Source of the DNA: Leifsonia tongyongensis
Lineage (GTDB): Bacteria > Actinomycetota > Actinomycetes > Actinomycetales > Microbacteriaceae
NCBI RefSeq assembly: GCF_010686705.1
Contig: NZ_JAAGWY010000001.1
Span: 1,302,001 to 1,366,000 of the forward strand
Direction: 5' to 3'
Length of the DNA stretch: 64,000 bases
Position 1 is the first letter of the stretch, and each line of letters begins with the position of its first letter. A program made the position numbers and the translations under genes. Below, piece by piece: positions 56,300 to 64,000 of the stretch. Below the pieces are notes generated by a model. It worked only from the letters and a program-made list of their open reading frames with translations, ran no database searches and was not told the origin of the DNA.

Positions 56300-57220
56300 A
56301 TGCCCCCCGCCGTGACGATCCCCAGACAGGTTTCCGAACGCCGCAGCCGGCACAGCGCGATCAGGCGCGGCCGGCACCGTGGCGCGGAAGCGTCGCAGAA
56401 TTTCAGCCGCGGTTTCGCCGCCCTCGGCCAGCTCGCGCTGAACGGGGTGCAGGTCTCCGCTCGGGCGACCGACCTGGCGACGGGTGCTGTGCTGTTCTCC
56501 GTCGACGACCACGTCGTCATGCCGACGGCCAGCATCGGAAAGGTGCTGCTGCTCGTCGAGGTCGCGGCCCGCATCCAGAGCGGACACCTCAGCCCGCTCG
56601 CGCTACTCGACCGCTCCCGCGAGGATGCGGTGGGGGACTCCGGGATCTGGCAGCACCTGCAGGCGCCGTCGTTGCCCGTGGCCGACCTTGCCGCCATCGT
56701 CGGCGCGACGAGTGACAACCTGGCGACGAACGTGCTGCTTCGCCACATCGGCCTCGAAGCGGTGAGCTCCCGCACGGAGTCGCTCGGCCTCACCCGCACG
56801 GCTCTGCTCGACCTGGTACGCGACCACCGCGGACCGGACGACGCCCCTCAGCTGTCCGTCGGCAGCGCCAACGAGCTGACCTGGCTGTTCTCCTCGCTCG
56901 CTCGCGGCGAGATCGTCAACTCGGTGACCAGCCAACGAGTCATCTCCTGGCTGTCGCTGAACAGCGACCTGTCGATGGTCGCCAGCGCGTTCGGACTCGA
57001 CCCGCTGTCGCACCGGGCCGTCGAGCATCGCACACTTCTGGTCAACAAGACCGGCACGGATGCGGGTGTTCGCAGCGAGGTCGGCGTGCTCCGCGGACCG
57101 CGCGCCGGAATCACCTACGCGGTCTCGATGTATTTCGACGACGCGACCCTCGCATCCCGTCTGGCCGTCCTCGAGGGGATGCGCACGGTCGGTCTCGACC
57201 TGCTCGAATACGTGCACTGA
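56300..57220 (+). CDS. Serine hydrolase of the beta-lactamase/DD-peptidase fold
   Basis: A 306-residue protein with the three motifs of the penicillin-recognising fold: SIGK (Ser78, Lys81), SDN (138-140) and KTG (250-252). The omega-loop Glu that drives deacylation in class A beta-lactamases is not obvious after SDN, so true beta-lactamase activity is doubtful. No signal peptide is visible; the first 35 residues are Arg-rich. It follows the peptidase gene by 57 bases. Possible roles are a cytoplasmic esterase or an unconventional peptidase. Confidence 0.82.
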   Translation: MPPAVTIPRQVSERRSRHSAIRRGRHRGAEASQNFSRGFAALGQLALNGVQVSARATDLATGAVLFSVDDHVVMPTASIGKVLLLVEVAARIQSGHLSPLALLDRSREDAVGDSGIWQHLQAPSLPVADLAAIVGATSDNLATNVLLRHIGLEAVSSRTESLGLTRTALLDLVRDHRGPDDAPQLSVGSANELTWLFSSLARGEIVNSVTSQRVISWLSLNSDLSMVASAFGLDPLSHRAVEHRTLLVNKTGTDAGVRSEVGVLRGPRAGITYAVSMYFDDATLASRLAVLEGMRTVGLDLLEYVH

Positions 57221-57238
57221 CCCGTCGAGCGCCCGGGC

Positions 57239-58315
57239 TCAATGGCGGACGGCCGCCCGGCTGGCGAAATACTCGTCCTCCGAGGCGTAGTCGAACCATC
57301 CATCGGCCTTCGAGCGCGTGACCATGCTGGGGAACACATCCTGCCAGCTCTCCTCGCGGCGTTCGGCGGCCGCCACCTCCCTGGTGACCCAGTCGATGTC
57401 CTCGGCCACCGCATCCGCGTAACTCACCGGCTGCCGGTAGCCGAGCTCGACCGTCGCCGCATCCATGCTCATGACCAGCGGATGCGTGACCGACCACGGC
57501 GTCGAACCCAGGTTCCCGACCGGCGGCCCGGGGTAGGTGACGATCTCGACCGGGCGGCCCATGGTCTCGAAGATGGTGTGCGCGATCTCGGCGACGCTCA
57601 GGTTGTCCCGGTCGACGGCGTTCAGCACACGACGCCCCGGCTTGTCCGCGCAGAGGGAGATGAGTTCGGCGACGTTCACCGTGGAGGACGTGCTGAACCG
57701 GTTCGTTCCGTTGTCGGAGAGCACCACTCTGCGGCGCTTGTCGAGCGCGCGCTTCACGAAGTACCACTCGCGCAGGGCAGGACTGAACGGCCCGTGGATG
57801 GCGCCCGGTCGCAGGATGCTCACCGGCAGGTCGTCCGCTTCGAGGAGCCTGCGCTCCATCGCAGCCTTGAGCGGCGAGTACGTGCGTTCAGCGTTGTCGA
57901 CGATCGGGTCGGTCTCACGCAGGGGGACGGGGAAGTCGGGGAAATCCTCGGGCCCGGTCACGACATCCAGGTAGCTGCCGTTCGCTCCGACGTACACCGA
58001 GCCAGTCGAGATGACGACGAGCGAACCCACCTCGCCGGCGAGCTGCGCGAGCTGGTCCGCGTGCCGCTCGTCGTAGGCGACCGTGTCGACCACCAGGTCG
58101 TGTCCTCGTGCGCGGGCGAGCAGGCTGACGGTGTCGTCGCGGTCGAGGCGGATGGTCGTCACATCCAGGTCGGCGAGGGAGGTGTCGCCGGCATGCTGTC
58201 CCCGATGGGCGACGAGCACCGACCAGCCGTCGACGGCGAGTCTGCGGGCGGTGGCCGCACCGAGCTGGCCCGTGCCACCGATGATCATGGCCGTGCGCGC
58301 GTGCTCCGCCTCCAT
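57239..58315 (-). CDS. NAD-dependent epimerase/dehydratase-family protein
   Basis: A 358-residue extended short-chain dehydrogenase. ATG 58315 is chosen because TACCGT lies six bases upstream and the Rossmann motif MIIGGTGQLGAATARRLA (about 10-27) follows directly. STGSVYVG (about 102-109), YSPLKAAMER (about 144-153) with the Tyr-x-x-x-Lys pair, and SILRPGAIHGP near 165 complete the family set. The substrate is probably a nucleotide sugar or related carbonyl compound; unknown. Confidence 0.88.
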   Translation of the reverse strand: MEAEHARTAMIIGGTGQLGAATARRLAVDGWSVLVAHRGQHAGDTSLADLDVTTIRLDRDDTVSLLARARGHDLVVDTVAYDERHADQLAQLAGEVGSLVVISTGSVYVGANGSYLDVVTGPEDFPDFPVPLRETDPIVDNAERTYSPLKAAMERRLLEADDLPVSILRPGAIHGPFSPALREWYFVKRALDKRRRVVLSDNGTNRFSTSSTVNVAELISLCADKPGRRVLNAVDRDNLSVAEIAHTIFETMGRPVEIVTYPGPPVGNLGSTPWSVTHPLVMSMDAATVELGYRQPVSYADAVAEDIDWVTREVAAAERREESWQDVFPSMVTRSKADGWFDYASEDEYFASRAAVRH

Positions 58316-58321
58316 GACCCC

Positions 58322-58327
58322 ACGGTA
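58322..58327 (-). promoter_or_regulatory. -10 box of the epimerase gene
   Basis: TACCGT on the minus strand, six bases from ATG 58315; leaderless arrangement. Confidence 0.58.
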
Positions 58328-58429
58328 CAGCCAAGGCAGTCCGCGCGACCCCGTAAACTGGCTTGAGCGCTTCGACGGCACGGCCGCCGGACATCACGCA
58401 CCATCCCCTCACGCACCATTGGAGCCACC

Positions 58430-59815
58430 GTGGCAGCACCCACCCGTCTCGATTCCGTCATCGCTCTCGCTCGCCACCGCGGGTTCGTCTTCCAGGCCGG
58501 AGAGATCTACGGCGGATCGCGTTCGGCGTGGGACTACGGGCCCCTGGGTGTCGAGCTCAAAGAGAACATCAAGCGCCAGTGGTGGCGCTACATGGTGCAG
58601 AGCCGTGACGATGTCGTGGGCCTCGACTCCAGCGTGATCCTGCCCAGGCAGGTCTGGGAGGCGTCGGGCCACGTCGAGGTGTTCACCGACCCGCTCGTCG
58701 AATGCACGCACTGCCACAAGCGTTTCCGCGCCGACACGCTCGTCGAGGAGTTCGAAGAGAAGAAGGGCCGCGCGCCCGAGAACGGTCTCGACGACATCGC
58801 GTGCCCGAACTGCGGCAACCGTCACACGTGGACGGAGCCGCGGGCGTTCAGCGGCCTGCTGAAGACGTTCCTCGGGCCGGTCGACGACGAATCCGGACTC
58901 CAGTACCTGCGCCCCGAGACCGCGCAGGGAATCTTCGTGAACTTCGCGAACGTGCTGCAGGCGAGCCGCCAGAAGCCGCCGTTCGGCATCGGCCAGATCG
59001 GCAAGAGCTTCCGCAACGAGATCACGCCCGGCAACTTCATCTTCCGCACGCGTGAATTCGAGCAGATGGAGATGGAGTTCTTCGTCGAGCCGGGCACCGA
59101 CGAAGAGTGGCACCAGTACTGGATCGACCAGCGCTGGAACTGGTACGTCGACCTCGGCATCGACCCCGAGAACCTGCGCCTCTACGAGCACCCCAAAGAC
59201 AAGCTGTCGCACTACTCGAAGCGGACGGTCGACATCGAATACCGCTTCGGCTTCACCGGAAGCGAGTTCGGCGAGCTCGAAGGTGTCGCGAACCGCACCG
59301 ACTTCGACCTGACGACCCACTCGAACGCCTCGGGCAAGGACCTCAGCTTCTTCGACCAGACGAAGAACGAACGGTGGATCCCGTACGTGATCGAGCCGGC
59401 GGCCGGCCTGACGCGCTCGCTGATGGCGTTCCTCGTCGACGCGTACGACGAAGAAGAGGTGCCGAACGCGAAGGGCGGCGTCGACAAGCGCACCGTGCTG
59501 CGGCTCGACCCGCGTCTCGCGCCGGTTAAGGTCGCGATCCTGCCCCTGAGCCGCAACGAGGCGCTGTCGCCGGTCGCCCGCGAGCTCGCAACGGAGCTCC
59601 GCAAGTACTGGAACGTCGACTTCGACGACGCCGGCGCCATCGGCCGCCGCTACCGCCGCCAGGACGAGATCGGCACACCCTTCTGCGTGACCGTCGACTT
59701 CGACTCGCTCGAAGACCGGGCCGTCACGGTGCGCGACCGCGACACCATGGCGCAGGACCGCATCCCGCTCGCCGACCTGCGCGCCTACCTGGCCGAGCGC
59801 CTGCTCGGCGCGTAG
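58430..59815 (+). CDS. glyS: Glycyl-tRNA synthetase, single-chain (alpha2) type
   Basis: A 461-residue class II aminoacyl-tRNA synthetase of the homodimeric type found in actinobacteria. GTG 58430 gives [29 protein letters not shown] (in parts). Class II motifs are visible: motif 2 [25 protein letters not shown] region (about 198-222) and motif 3 [10 protein letters not shown] (about 325-334); two Cys pairs CTHCHK and CPNCGN (about 87-130) form a zinc site. The C-terminal anticodon-binding domain starts near 360. Confidence 0.95.
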   Translation: MAAPTRLDSVIALARHRGFVFQAGEIYGGSRSAWDYGPLGVELKENIKRQWWRYMVQSRDDVVGLDSSVILPRQVWEASGHVEVFTDPLVECTHCHKRFRADTLVEEFEEKKGRAPENGLDDIACPNCGNRHTWTEPRAFSGLLKTFLGPVDDESGLQYLRPETAQGIFVNFANVLQASRQKPPFGIGQIGKSFRNEITPGNFIFRTREFEQMEMEFFVEPGTDEEWHQYWIDQRWNWYVDLGIDPENLRLYEHPKDKLSHYSKRTVDIEYRFGFTGSEFGELEGVANRTDFDLTTHSNASGKDLSFFDQTKNERWIPYVIEPAAGLTRSLMAFLVDAYDEEEVPNAKGGVDKRTVLRLDPRLAPVKVAILPLSRNEALSPVARELATELRKYWNVDFDDAGAIGRRYRRQDEIGTPFCVTVDFDSLEDRAVTVRDRDTMAQDRIPLADLRAYLAERLLGA

Positions 59816-59912
59816 CGGGGCGCGTCCCCCGTTCCCGCGCTCGGTGCGCGCCCCCGTTCCTGCGCGCTCCCCGCGCTCCCGTTCCCGCGCGCTCCGCGCT
59901 CCCCCGACGGGC
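59816..59912. repeat. Degenerate CCCGTTCC-rich tract
   Basis: CCCGTTCCYGCGC recurs at about 59830, 59858 and 59879 amid GCGCGCTC strings. No gene. It leads into the 175-base hairpin array. Confidence 0.6.
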
Positions 59913-60345
59913 GGATGCTCATCCACTCGCCCGCCGTGAGTTGGCGCGCTTGGCCCATTCCGAGCGTCCCCAGTGGGCCATTCGTGCCAACTCGCCGCCC
60001 GCGCGCTGGGGGCTCGCGCTGCGGGAGTCGACTTGGCGCTAGCGGTCGTTCTGGCGCGCTCATAACGACCGCTACCGCCAAGTGATGGATGCTCATCCGC
60101 GCGCCTGCTGTGAGTTGGCGCGCTTGGCCCATTCGGAGCGTTCCCAGTGGGCCATTCGTGACCACTCGCCGCCCGCGCGTCCGGCGGCTCACGCCGCCCG
60201 AGTCGACTTGGCGCTAGCGGTCGTTCTGGCGCGCTCATAACGACCGCTACCGCCAAGTGATGGATGCTCATCCACGCGCCCGCTGTGAGTTGGCGCGTTT
60301 GGCCCAATCGGAGCGTCCCTAGTGGGCCATTCGTGCCAACTCGGC
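59913..60345. repeat. 2.5-copy 175-base tandem array of paired hairpins
   Basis: Units begin at 59913, 60087 and 60262 with the palindrome GGATGCTCATCC. Each unit has a GAGTTGGC...GCCAACTC hairpin (59938-59993, 60112-60167, 60287-60342; inner stem TGGCCCA/TGGGCCA) and an ACTTGGC hairpin (60031-60083 and 60206-60258) whose 20-base arms match at 19 positions and are identical between copies. The second GAGTTGGC hairpin has a damaged outer right arm. No reading frame is plausible here. Confidence 0.9.
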
Positions 60346-60351
60346 GCCAGC

Positions 60352-60367
60352 GGGCGGGCGGGGCGGG
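60352..60367. other. G-quadruplex-type motif
   Basis: GGGCGGGCGGGGCGGG: four G runs with single-base loops on the plus strand, between the hairpin array and the 3' end of the acetyltransferase gene; further GGGCGG strings follow. Confidence 0.6.
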
Positions 60368-60413
60368 CGGCGCGGCGCGGGCGGTCGAGGATGGGGGGAA
60401 GCGCGTTCGGGCG

Positions 60414-61163
60414 CTAGCGGGCGCGGGCGGCGTACTCCGTGTCGAGCATTCCGTAGATGACCGTGTCGCCCCACTCGCCCTTGAAGATCTCGCTCTGGCG
60501 GAGGTGGGCTTCCTGGCGCATCCCTAGCCGTTCGCACAGGCGAGCGGACGCCTCGTTACGCGGGTCGAGCTGAGCGAACACCCGGTGGGCGCGCATCGTC
60601 TCGAAGCACACCGCGAGCACGGCCTCGGCGGCCTCCGTCGCATACCCCCGCCCGTGGACGGCGGGATGGAAAACCCACCCGACCTCGAGTTGCGCGTGCG
60701 CGGCGCTCTTCAGGAAGATACTCATGTCGCCGATGACACGCCCGTGGCCGCCGGCCGGGTCGGGCAGCTCGACCGCATAGATGAGCCCGTCGCCGTCGTC
60801 GGCGAGTTCGGTCATCGCGATGCGCTTCTCGAGGTGCTTGGCGGACTCTTCGTGGTCGTGCACCTCCCACATCAGGTAGCGCACCACGTCTTTGCGCTTC
60901 TGGTAGGCGTGCACGTCGTCGAGGTCGTTCTTCGTGAGCGGACGGAGCAGCAGCCGCTCGGTGCGGAGCTCGACGGCGTCGTACGGCAGGCCGGTCAGTC
61001 CGTGCGCCTCCTCGGCCTGCGCCTCGGAGACCGACGCATCCGACGCTGCAGACGCCGACGCCGACGCATCCGACGATGCAGACGCCGCCGCGACCTCCGC
61101 AGCCTCGGTCTCGACCTCGGTCTCTTCGGTCTCGGCCTCGGTCGAGTGTGCTCCGTTGCTCAC
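60414..61163 (-). CDS. GNAT-family acetyltransferase with disordered acidic N-terminus
   Basis: A 249-residue protein. GTG 61163 has a strong GGAGG site, so the first 52 residues are real: an acidic Glu-Thr-Ala-Ser tract containing DASASASAASDAS-like repeats. The RimJ/RimL-type acetyltransferase domain follows: LRTERLLLRPLTKNDLDDV (about 66-84), the acetyl-CoA loop VHGRGYATEAAEAVL (about 166-180), and NEASARLCERLGMRQEAHLR (about 200-219). It is the last gene of a minus-strand unit after hemA. Acceptor unknown. Confidence 0.87.
   Translation of the reverse strand: MSNGAHSTEAETEETEVETEAAEVAAASASSDASASASAASDASVSEAQAEEAHGLTGLPYDAVELRTERLLLRPLTKNDLDDVHAYQKRKDVVRYLMWEVHDHEESAKHLEKRIAMTELADDGDGLIYAVELPDPAGGHGRVIGDMSIFLKSAAHAQLEVGWVFHPAVHGRGYATEAAEAVLAVCFETMRAHRVFAQLDPRNEASARLCERLGMRQEAHLRQSEIFKGEWGDTVIYGMLDTEYAARAR
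61031..61087 (-). repeat. 30-base in-frame tandem repeat in the acetyltransferase gene
   Basis: CCGACGCATCCGACG (plus strand) starts at 61031 and again at 61061; the 27 bases of each copy differ at one position. The repeat codes for the Asp-Ala-Ser tract of the N-terminal extension and keeps frame. Confidence 0.8.
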
Positions 61164-61198
61164 TGTGTCCTCCAGGTGCTGTTTCGGGAAGGGCTGGG

Positions 61199-62533
61199 TC
61201 AGGATGCGGCGGACTCGCCGGGGCTCGGAAGCGCCGTCAGTCCGCCCTGGCTGCGGGTCTGGTCGCCGGTCAGGTCGACATCGAGGCCGAAGAGGGTGTT
61301 GGCCGCCTCGGTGAACGTGTCGGCCTCGCCGTCCCTGGCGAGTGCGCGGGCGCGGACGGAGGGGGTGTGCAGCAGCACACCCGCGAGGTGGCGGAGAGCC
61401 GCCTCGGTCTGCTCGCTCGAGTCGCCTCGACTGCGGGCGCGGGCGATTTCGGCGTCCAGCACCTCGAACACGTGGGTGCGAAGCGCGACCAGCGCCGGAG
61501 TCACCGACTGCTCGGCGGCCCGTGCGGCGAATTCGGCAGCGGCGTCGCCGACGATCGCGCGTGCCTCGTCGGTGGCGTTGAGTTCTTCGAGGGGCGCATG
61601 CTTGCTGATCGTCTCGAGGTCGAGGAGTTCGACGCCGTCGAGGTGTGCGACCGCGGGGTCGACGTTGCGGGGGAGCCCGAGGTCGATGACGAGTCGCCGG
61701 GTGAGCGCGCCCGGATGCGCATCCGCCGCCTCCAGCTCGGGAACGCCGAGGATGACGTCGGGCGCGACACTGCAGGTGACGATGAGGCCGGATGCGGCGA
61801 TCGTCTCGGCCAGACCGCCGGCAGGAACAGCGCCCGCGGCGTGGGCGACGGCGAACTTCTGGGCGCGACCCGAAGGCGAGTACACGTGGATGTCGGTGAC
61901 GCCCCGCTCGCGGAGCGCCGCGAGACTTGCTCCCGCGTAGGCCCCGGTGCCGACCAGCAGCACCCGGGTCGCGCTCCAGTCCGCGATGCGGCTTTCGGCG
62001 AGGTCGAGGGCGAGGCGCACGATCGACCGCCCGGCGCTCGAGATGCCGGTGCGGTTCTTCACGCCCCGGGACGTGCGCGATGCCACCTGGAAGAGTCGTT
62101 CCAGTTCGCTGCTGACGGTTCCGGATGCGCGTGCGGCGTCGAGCGCACGCCGCACCTGCCCGGCGATCTCGCCTTCGCCGACGACCACGGACTCGAGTCC
62201 GCTGGAGACAGCGAAGAGGTGCTCGGCGACGCCTTCGTCGACGATGACGGCACTGGATGCACGCAGCTCGCGCGCATCCACGCCCGATGCCGCGCTGACC
62301 GCCTCGATGATGGTCTCAGCCGCGGCCGAACCGGCGTCGGATTCCGCACCCGCTGCCTCGACGTCGACATCGAGGTAGGCCTCGAAGCGGTTGCAGGTCG
62401 CGAGCACGACGGTTCCGCTGAAGAGTTCGGTGTTCTCCGAGAGGGCGGCGGTGACTGCTGCCGCATGCCGCTCCAGCCGGTCGAGGAGGTCGAAACCGGC
62501 GGTGCGGTGACTCGAGGTGAAGCAGAGAAGCAC
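61199..62533 (-). CDS. hemA: Glutamyl-tRNA reductase
   Basis: A 444-residue enzyme for the first committed step of C5-pathway haem synthesis, reducing glutamyl-tRNA to glutamate-1-semialdehyde. The catalytic Cys47 lies in [26 protein letters not shown] (about 117-132) and [14 protein letters not shown] (about 152-165) are family motifs; the NADPH domain starts near 180 and the C-terminal dimerisation helices near 320. GTG 62533 follows TAGGCT by six bases. It is divergent from hemE. Confidence 0.94.
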   Translation of the reverse strand: MLLCFTSSHRTAGFDLLDRLERHAAAVTAALSENTELFSGTVVLATCNRFEAYLDVDVEAAGAESDAGSAAAETIIEAVSAASGVDARELRASSAVIVDEGVAEHLFAVSSGLESVVVGEGEIAGQVRRALDAARASGTVSSELERLFQVASRTSRGVKNRTGISSAGRSIVRLALDLAESRIADWSATRVLLVGTGAYAGASLAALRERGVTDIHVYSPSGRAQKFAVAHAAGAVPAGGLAETIAASGLIVTCSVAPDVILGVPELEAADAHPGALTRRLVIDLGLPRNVDPAVAHLDGVELLDLETISKHAPLEELNATDEARAIVGDAAAEFAARAAEQSVTPALVALRTHVFEVLDAEIARARSRGDSSEQTEAALRHLAGVLLHTPSVRARALARDGEADTFTEAANTLFGLDVDLTGDQTRSQGGLTALPSPGESAAS

Positions 62534-62539
62534 GAGGGA

Positions 62540-62545
62540 AGCCTA
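62540..62545 (-). promoter_or_regulatory. -10 box of hemA
   Basis: TAGGCT on the minus strand, six bases from GTG 62533; leaderless arrangement. Confidence 0.6.
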
Positions 62546-62618
62546 CGCTTGCCCGGCGGCATCCTCGAATCGAGATGCCGCAGGATGACCCCCGAGCAGC
62601 ATCTTCAGATTGGTTTGA

Positions 62619-62624
62619 CAGAAT
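62619..62624 (+). promoter_or_regulatory. Candidate -10 box of hemE
   Basis: CAGAAT lies six bases upstream of GTG 62631, the same spacing as other genes here, though the first base departs from the TANNNT pattern. The intervening CGGGGG could alternatively be read as a poor ribosome site. Confidence 0.4.
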
Positions 62625-62630
62625 CGGGGG

Positions 62631-63782
62631 GTGAATACGCTCGCTCCGGCCCACCCGCTCAGCTCCGGCACGACCGCCTCGTCGCGGCTGATCGGCGCCT
62701 ACCAGGGCACCAGGCAGCCGGTCACGCCGGTGTGGTTCATGCGGCAGGCGGGGCGTTCGCTTCCCGAGTACCGGGAGCTCCGGGTCGGCACGCGCATGCT
62801 CGACGCCTGCCTCGATCCCGCGCTCGCGAGCGAGATCACCTTGCAGCCAGTACGCCGGCACGGGGTCGACGCCGCCATCTTCTTCAGCGACATCGTCATC
62901 CCGCTGCGCCTGGCAGGCGTGGATGTCGACATCGTCCCCGGCAAGGGTCCCGTGCTGAGCGCCCCCGTTCGCACGGCTGCGGATGTGGATGCGCTCACCG
63001 CGGTCGACCCCGCCTCCCTGGACGCGACGGCTTTCGCTCCCATCATCGAGGCCGTGCGCCTGACGACCGCGGAACTCGCGACGCTCGGCACCGGCGACAC
63101 CCCTCTCATCGGTTTCGCGGGTGCGCCGTTCACCCTGGCCGCCTACCTCGTCGAGGGCGGTCCGTCGAAGGACCACATCCGTGCCAGGACGATGATGCAC
63201 GCCGATCCCGGCGCGTGGGCGCGCCTGATGGACTGGACGGCCGATGTCACCGGGGCGTTCCTGCGCACGCAGGTCCTCGCCGGGGCGAGCGCCGCTCAGC
63301 TGTTCGACTCCTGGGCGGGCGCCCTCTCGCTCGACGACTATGTGACCCACGTGGCGCCCGCATCCGCTCGCGCGCTCTCGCACGTGCGCGACCTGACGTT
63401 CGAGGTTCCGGCGGCTGAGCTCACCGAGGGTGACGACGCGCTCCTGCCGACGTCGCGGAACGTGCCGATCGTCCACTTCGGCGTCGGGACCGGCGAGCTG
63501 CTGAAGGCCATGCACGAGATCGGCGCCGACGTGGTCGGGGTCGACTACCGGGTGCCCCTCGACGAGGCGAGTCGCCGGCTCGGGCATGTGGTCCCGGTGC
63601 AGGGCAACGTCGACCCGGCGATGCTCGACGCGCCGTGGCCTGTGCTCGAAGCGCACGTCCTCGATGTGCTCGGGCGTGGCGCGAGCGCGCCGTCGCACGT
63701 GCTCAATCTGGGCCACGGCGTTCCCCCGGACACCGACCCCGCCGTGCTCACCCGGCTCGTGGAGTTCGTCCATGGGCTCTGA
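62631..63782 (+). CDS. hemE: Uroporphyrinogen decarboxylase
   Basis: A 383-residue enzyme that converts uroporphyrinogen III to coproporphyrinogen III. The substrate-binding signature [19 protein letters not shown] (about 33-51) includes the catalytic Arg residues, and the Asp of FFSDIVIPL (about 85-93) is the essential one. [17 protein letters not shown] (about 163-179) and the C-terminal [12 protein letters not shown] (about 362-373) are conserved. It overlaps the next haem gene by 11 bases. Confidence 0.95.
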   Translation: MNTLAPAHPLSSGTTASSRLIGAYQGTRQPVTPVWFMRQAGRSLPEYRELRVGTRMLDACLDPALASEITLQPVRRHGVDAAIFFSDIVIPLRLAGVDVDIVPGKGPVLSAPVRTAADVDALTAVDPASLDATAFAPIIEAVRLTTAELATLGTGDTPLIGFAGAPFTLAAYLVEGGPSKDHIRARTMMHADPGAWARLMDWTADVTGAFLRTQVLAGASAAQLFDSWAGALSLDDYVTHVAPASARALSHVRDLTFEVPAAELTEGDDALLPTSRNVPIVHFGVGTGELLKAMHEIGADVVGVDYRVPLDEASRRLGHVVPVQGNVDPAMLDAPWPVLEAHVLDVLGRGASAPSHVLNLGHGVPPDTDPAVLTRLVEFVHGL

Positions 63783-64000
63783 GCCGGGCGCGGCGCCTGC
63801 GGGCGCCGCGGGCGCCGCAGGCGGCGAGAAGGCGGGCGGTGCGGCAGCCGGCGAGCCGCGTCGCGACGACCTCCGGCATGCGATCGACGCGCCGGCCACG
63901 CGGGTGGTCGTCGTCGGCGGCGGCATCGCTGGTCTCGTGGTGGCGCGGGAGTGCTCGCGGCCCGGGTTCGAGGTGACCGTGGTCGACGCGGCGGATCGCG
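63772..64000 (+). CDS. Protoporphyrinogen/coproporphyrinogen oxidase (5' part)
   Basis: Only the first 76 residues are in the window. An Ala-Gly-rich start ([18 protein letters not shown]) precedes the FAD-binding motif [16 protein letters not shown] (about 44-59) and the first strand of the Rossmann fold ending in VTVVDAADR. Following hemE with an 11-base overlap, this fits the HemG/HemY-type flavoprotein of the Gram-positive coproporphyrin-dependent haem pathway; the identity rests on context plus the FAD motif. Confidence 0.78.
   Translation, partial: MGSEPGAAPAGAAGAAGGEKAGGAAAGEPRRDDLRHAIDAPATRVVVVGGGIAGLVVARECSRPGFEVTVVDAADR

Noticed and set aside
59913-60345. CRISPR array
   Set aside because: Period is 175 bases with near-identical units and no variable spacers of uniform length, and no cas genes are near.
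63635-63976. Plus-strand frame overlapping the end of hemE
   Set aside because: Arg/Ala-rich shadow; the frame starting at 63772 has the FAD-binding motif and the expected haem-operon position.

Overview
The window reads as a chromosomal segment of a high-GC Gram-positive actinobacterium, most likely a member of Microbacteriaceae. The grounds are the strongly GC-biased third codon positions, frequent GTG starts, mycothiol-era actinobacterial families (NucS, MarP-like protease, holin-X/DUF3618 pair, single-chain glycyl-tRNA synthetase), a separate hemA-hemE-protoporphyrinogen oxidase locus, and many start codons placed six bases after a -10 box (leaderless transcripts). I ran no searches; the taxon is an inference. 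There is no sign of a prophage, CRISPR array, insertion sequence, rRNA or tRNA gene in the window.

Layout. 1-12.7 kb: one long plus-strand operon for uptake and breakdown of plant-type glycans: a peptide/oligosaccharide-type ABC importer (binding protein, permease, a permease-ATPase fusion, second ATPase) followed by GH42, GH3 with a PA14 insert, GH43 and a DUF5060/DUF4038-type hydrolase. 12.7-21 kb: a small unknown gene, azlCD amino-acid exporter, a TetR regulator facing an MFS pump across a large symmetric operator, a quinone oxidoreductase, a MarP-like membrane protease, an orphan response regulator and an aldo/keto reductase. 21-24 kb: a minus-strand copper-handling group (CopC-like, YcnI-like, an unrecognised His/Met-bearing membrane protein) and a UBP-type zinc finger. 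23.8-27 kb: GH38 alpha-mannosidase. 27-34 kb: BrkB-like membrane protein with DUF3618 and holin-X proteins, SRPBCC/ArsR pair, universal stress protein with two crcB fluoride channel genes, a YbdK-type ligase with a class II glutamine amidotransferase, SnoaL-like and YciI-like proteins. 34.5-38.5 kb: two secreted proteins and a three-gene type III polyketide synthase operon resembling srsABC (phenolic lipids). 38.5-47.2 kb: an orphan ParB-like protein in an AT-rich patch, a lipoprotein, HAD phosphatase, SseB, NucS, an MFS gene facing a LacI regulator, M20 hydrolase, Ppx/GppA, and a coiled-coil membrane protein preceded by a tiny overlapping reading frame. 47.4-57.2 kb: a large LuxR-type ATPase regulator, an ABC exporter with its MarR-like regulator, DUF805, M13 peptidase and a serine hydrolase. 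57.2-64 kb: epimerase, glycyl-tRNA synthetase, a tandem hairpin array, GNAT acetyltransferase, and haem genes hemA, hemE and the start of a protoporphyrinogen oxidase.

The most unusual material is between the genes. Convergent gene ends and other gaps carry families of long hairpins that recur through the window: a GCACTA...GTCCC family (12.7, 14.5, 17.7 and 39.6 kb), and an ACTTGGC/GAGTTGGC family that forms a 2.5-copy, 175-base tandem array at 59.9-60.3 kb and a solo relative at 27.0 kb. Four control regions contain clear symmetric operators: TetR/MFS, LacI/MFS (two abutting 14-base palindromes making a perfect 30-base palindrome), the ABC exporter, and the ArsR gene.
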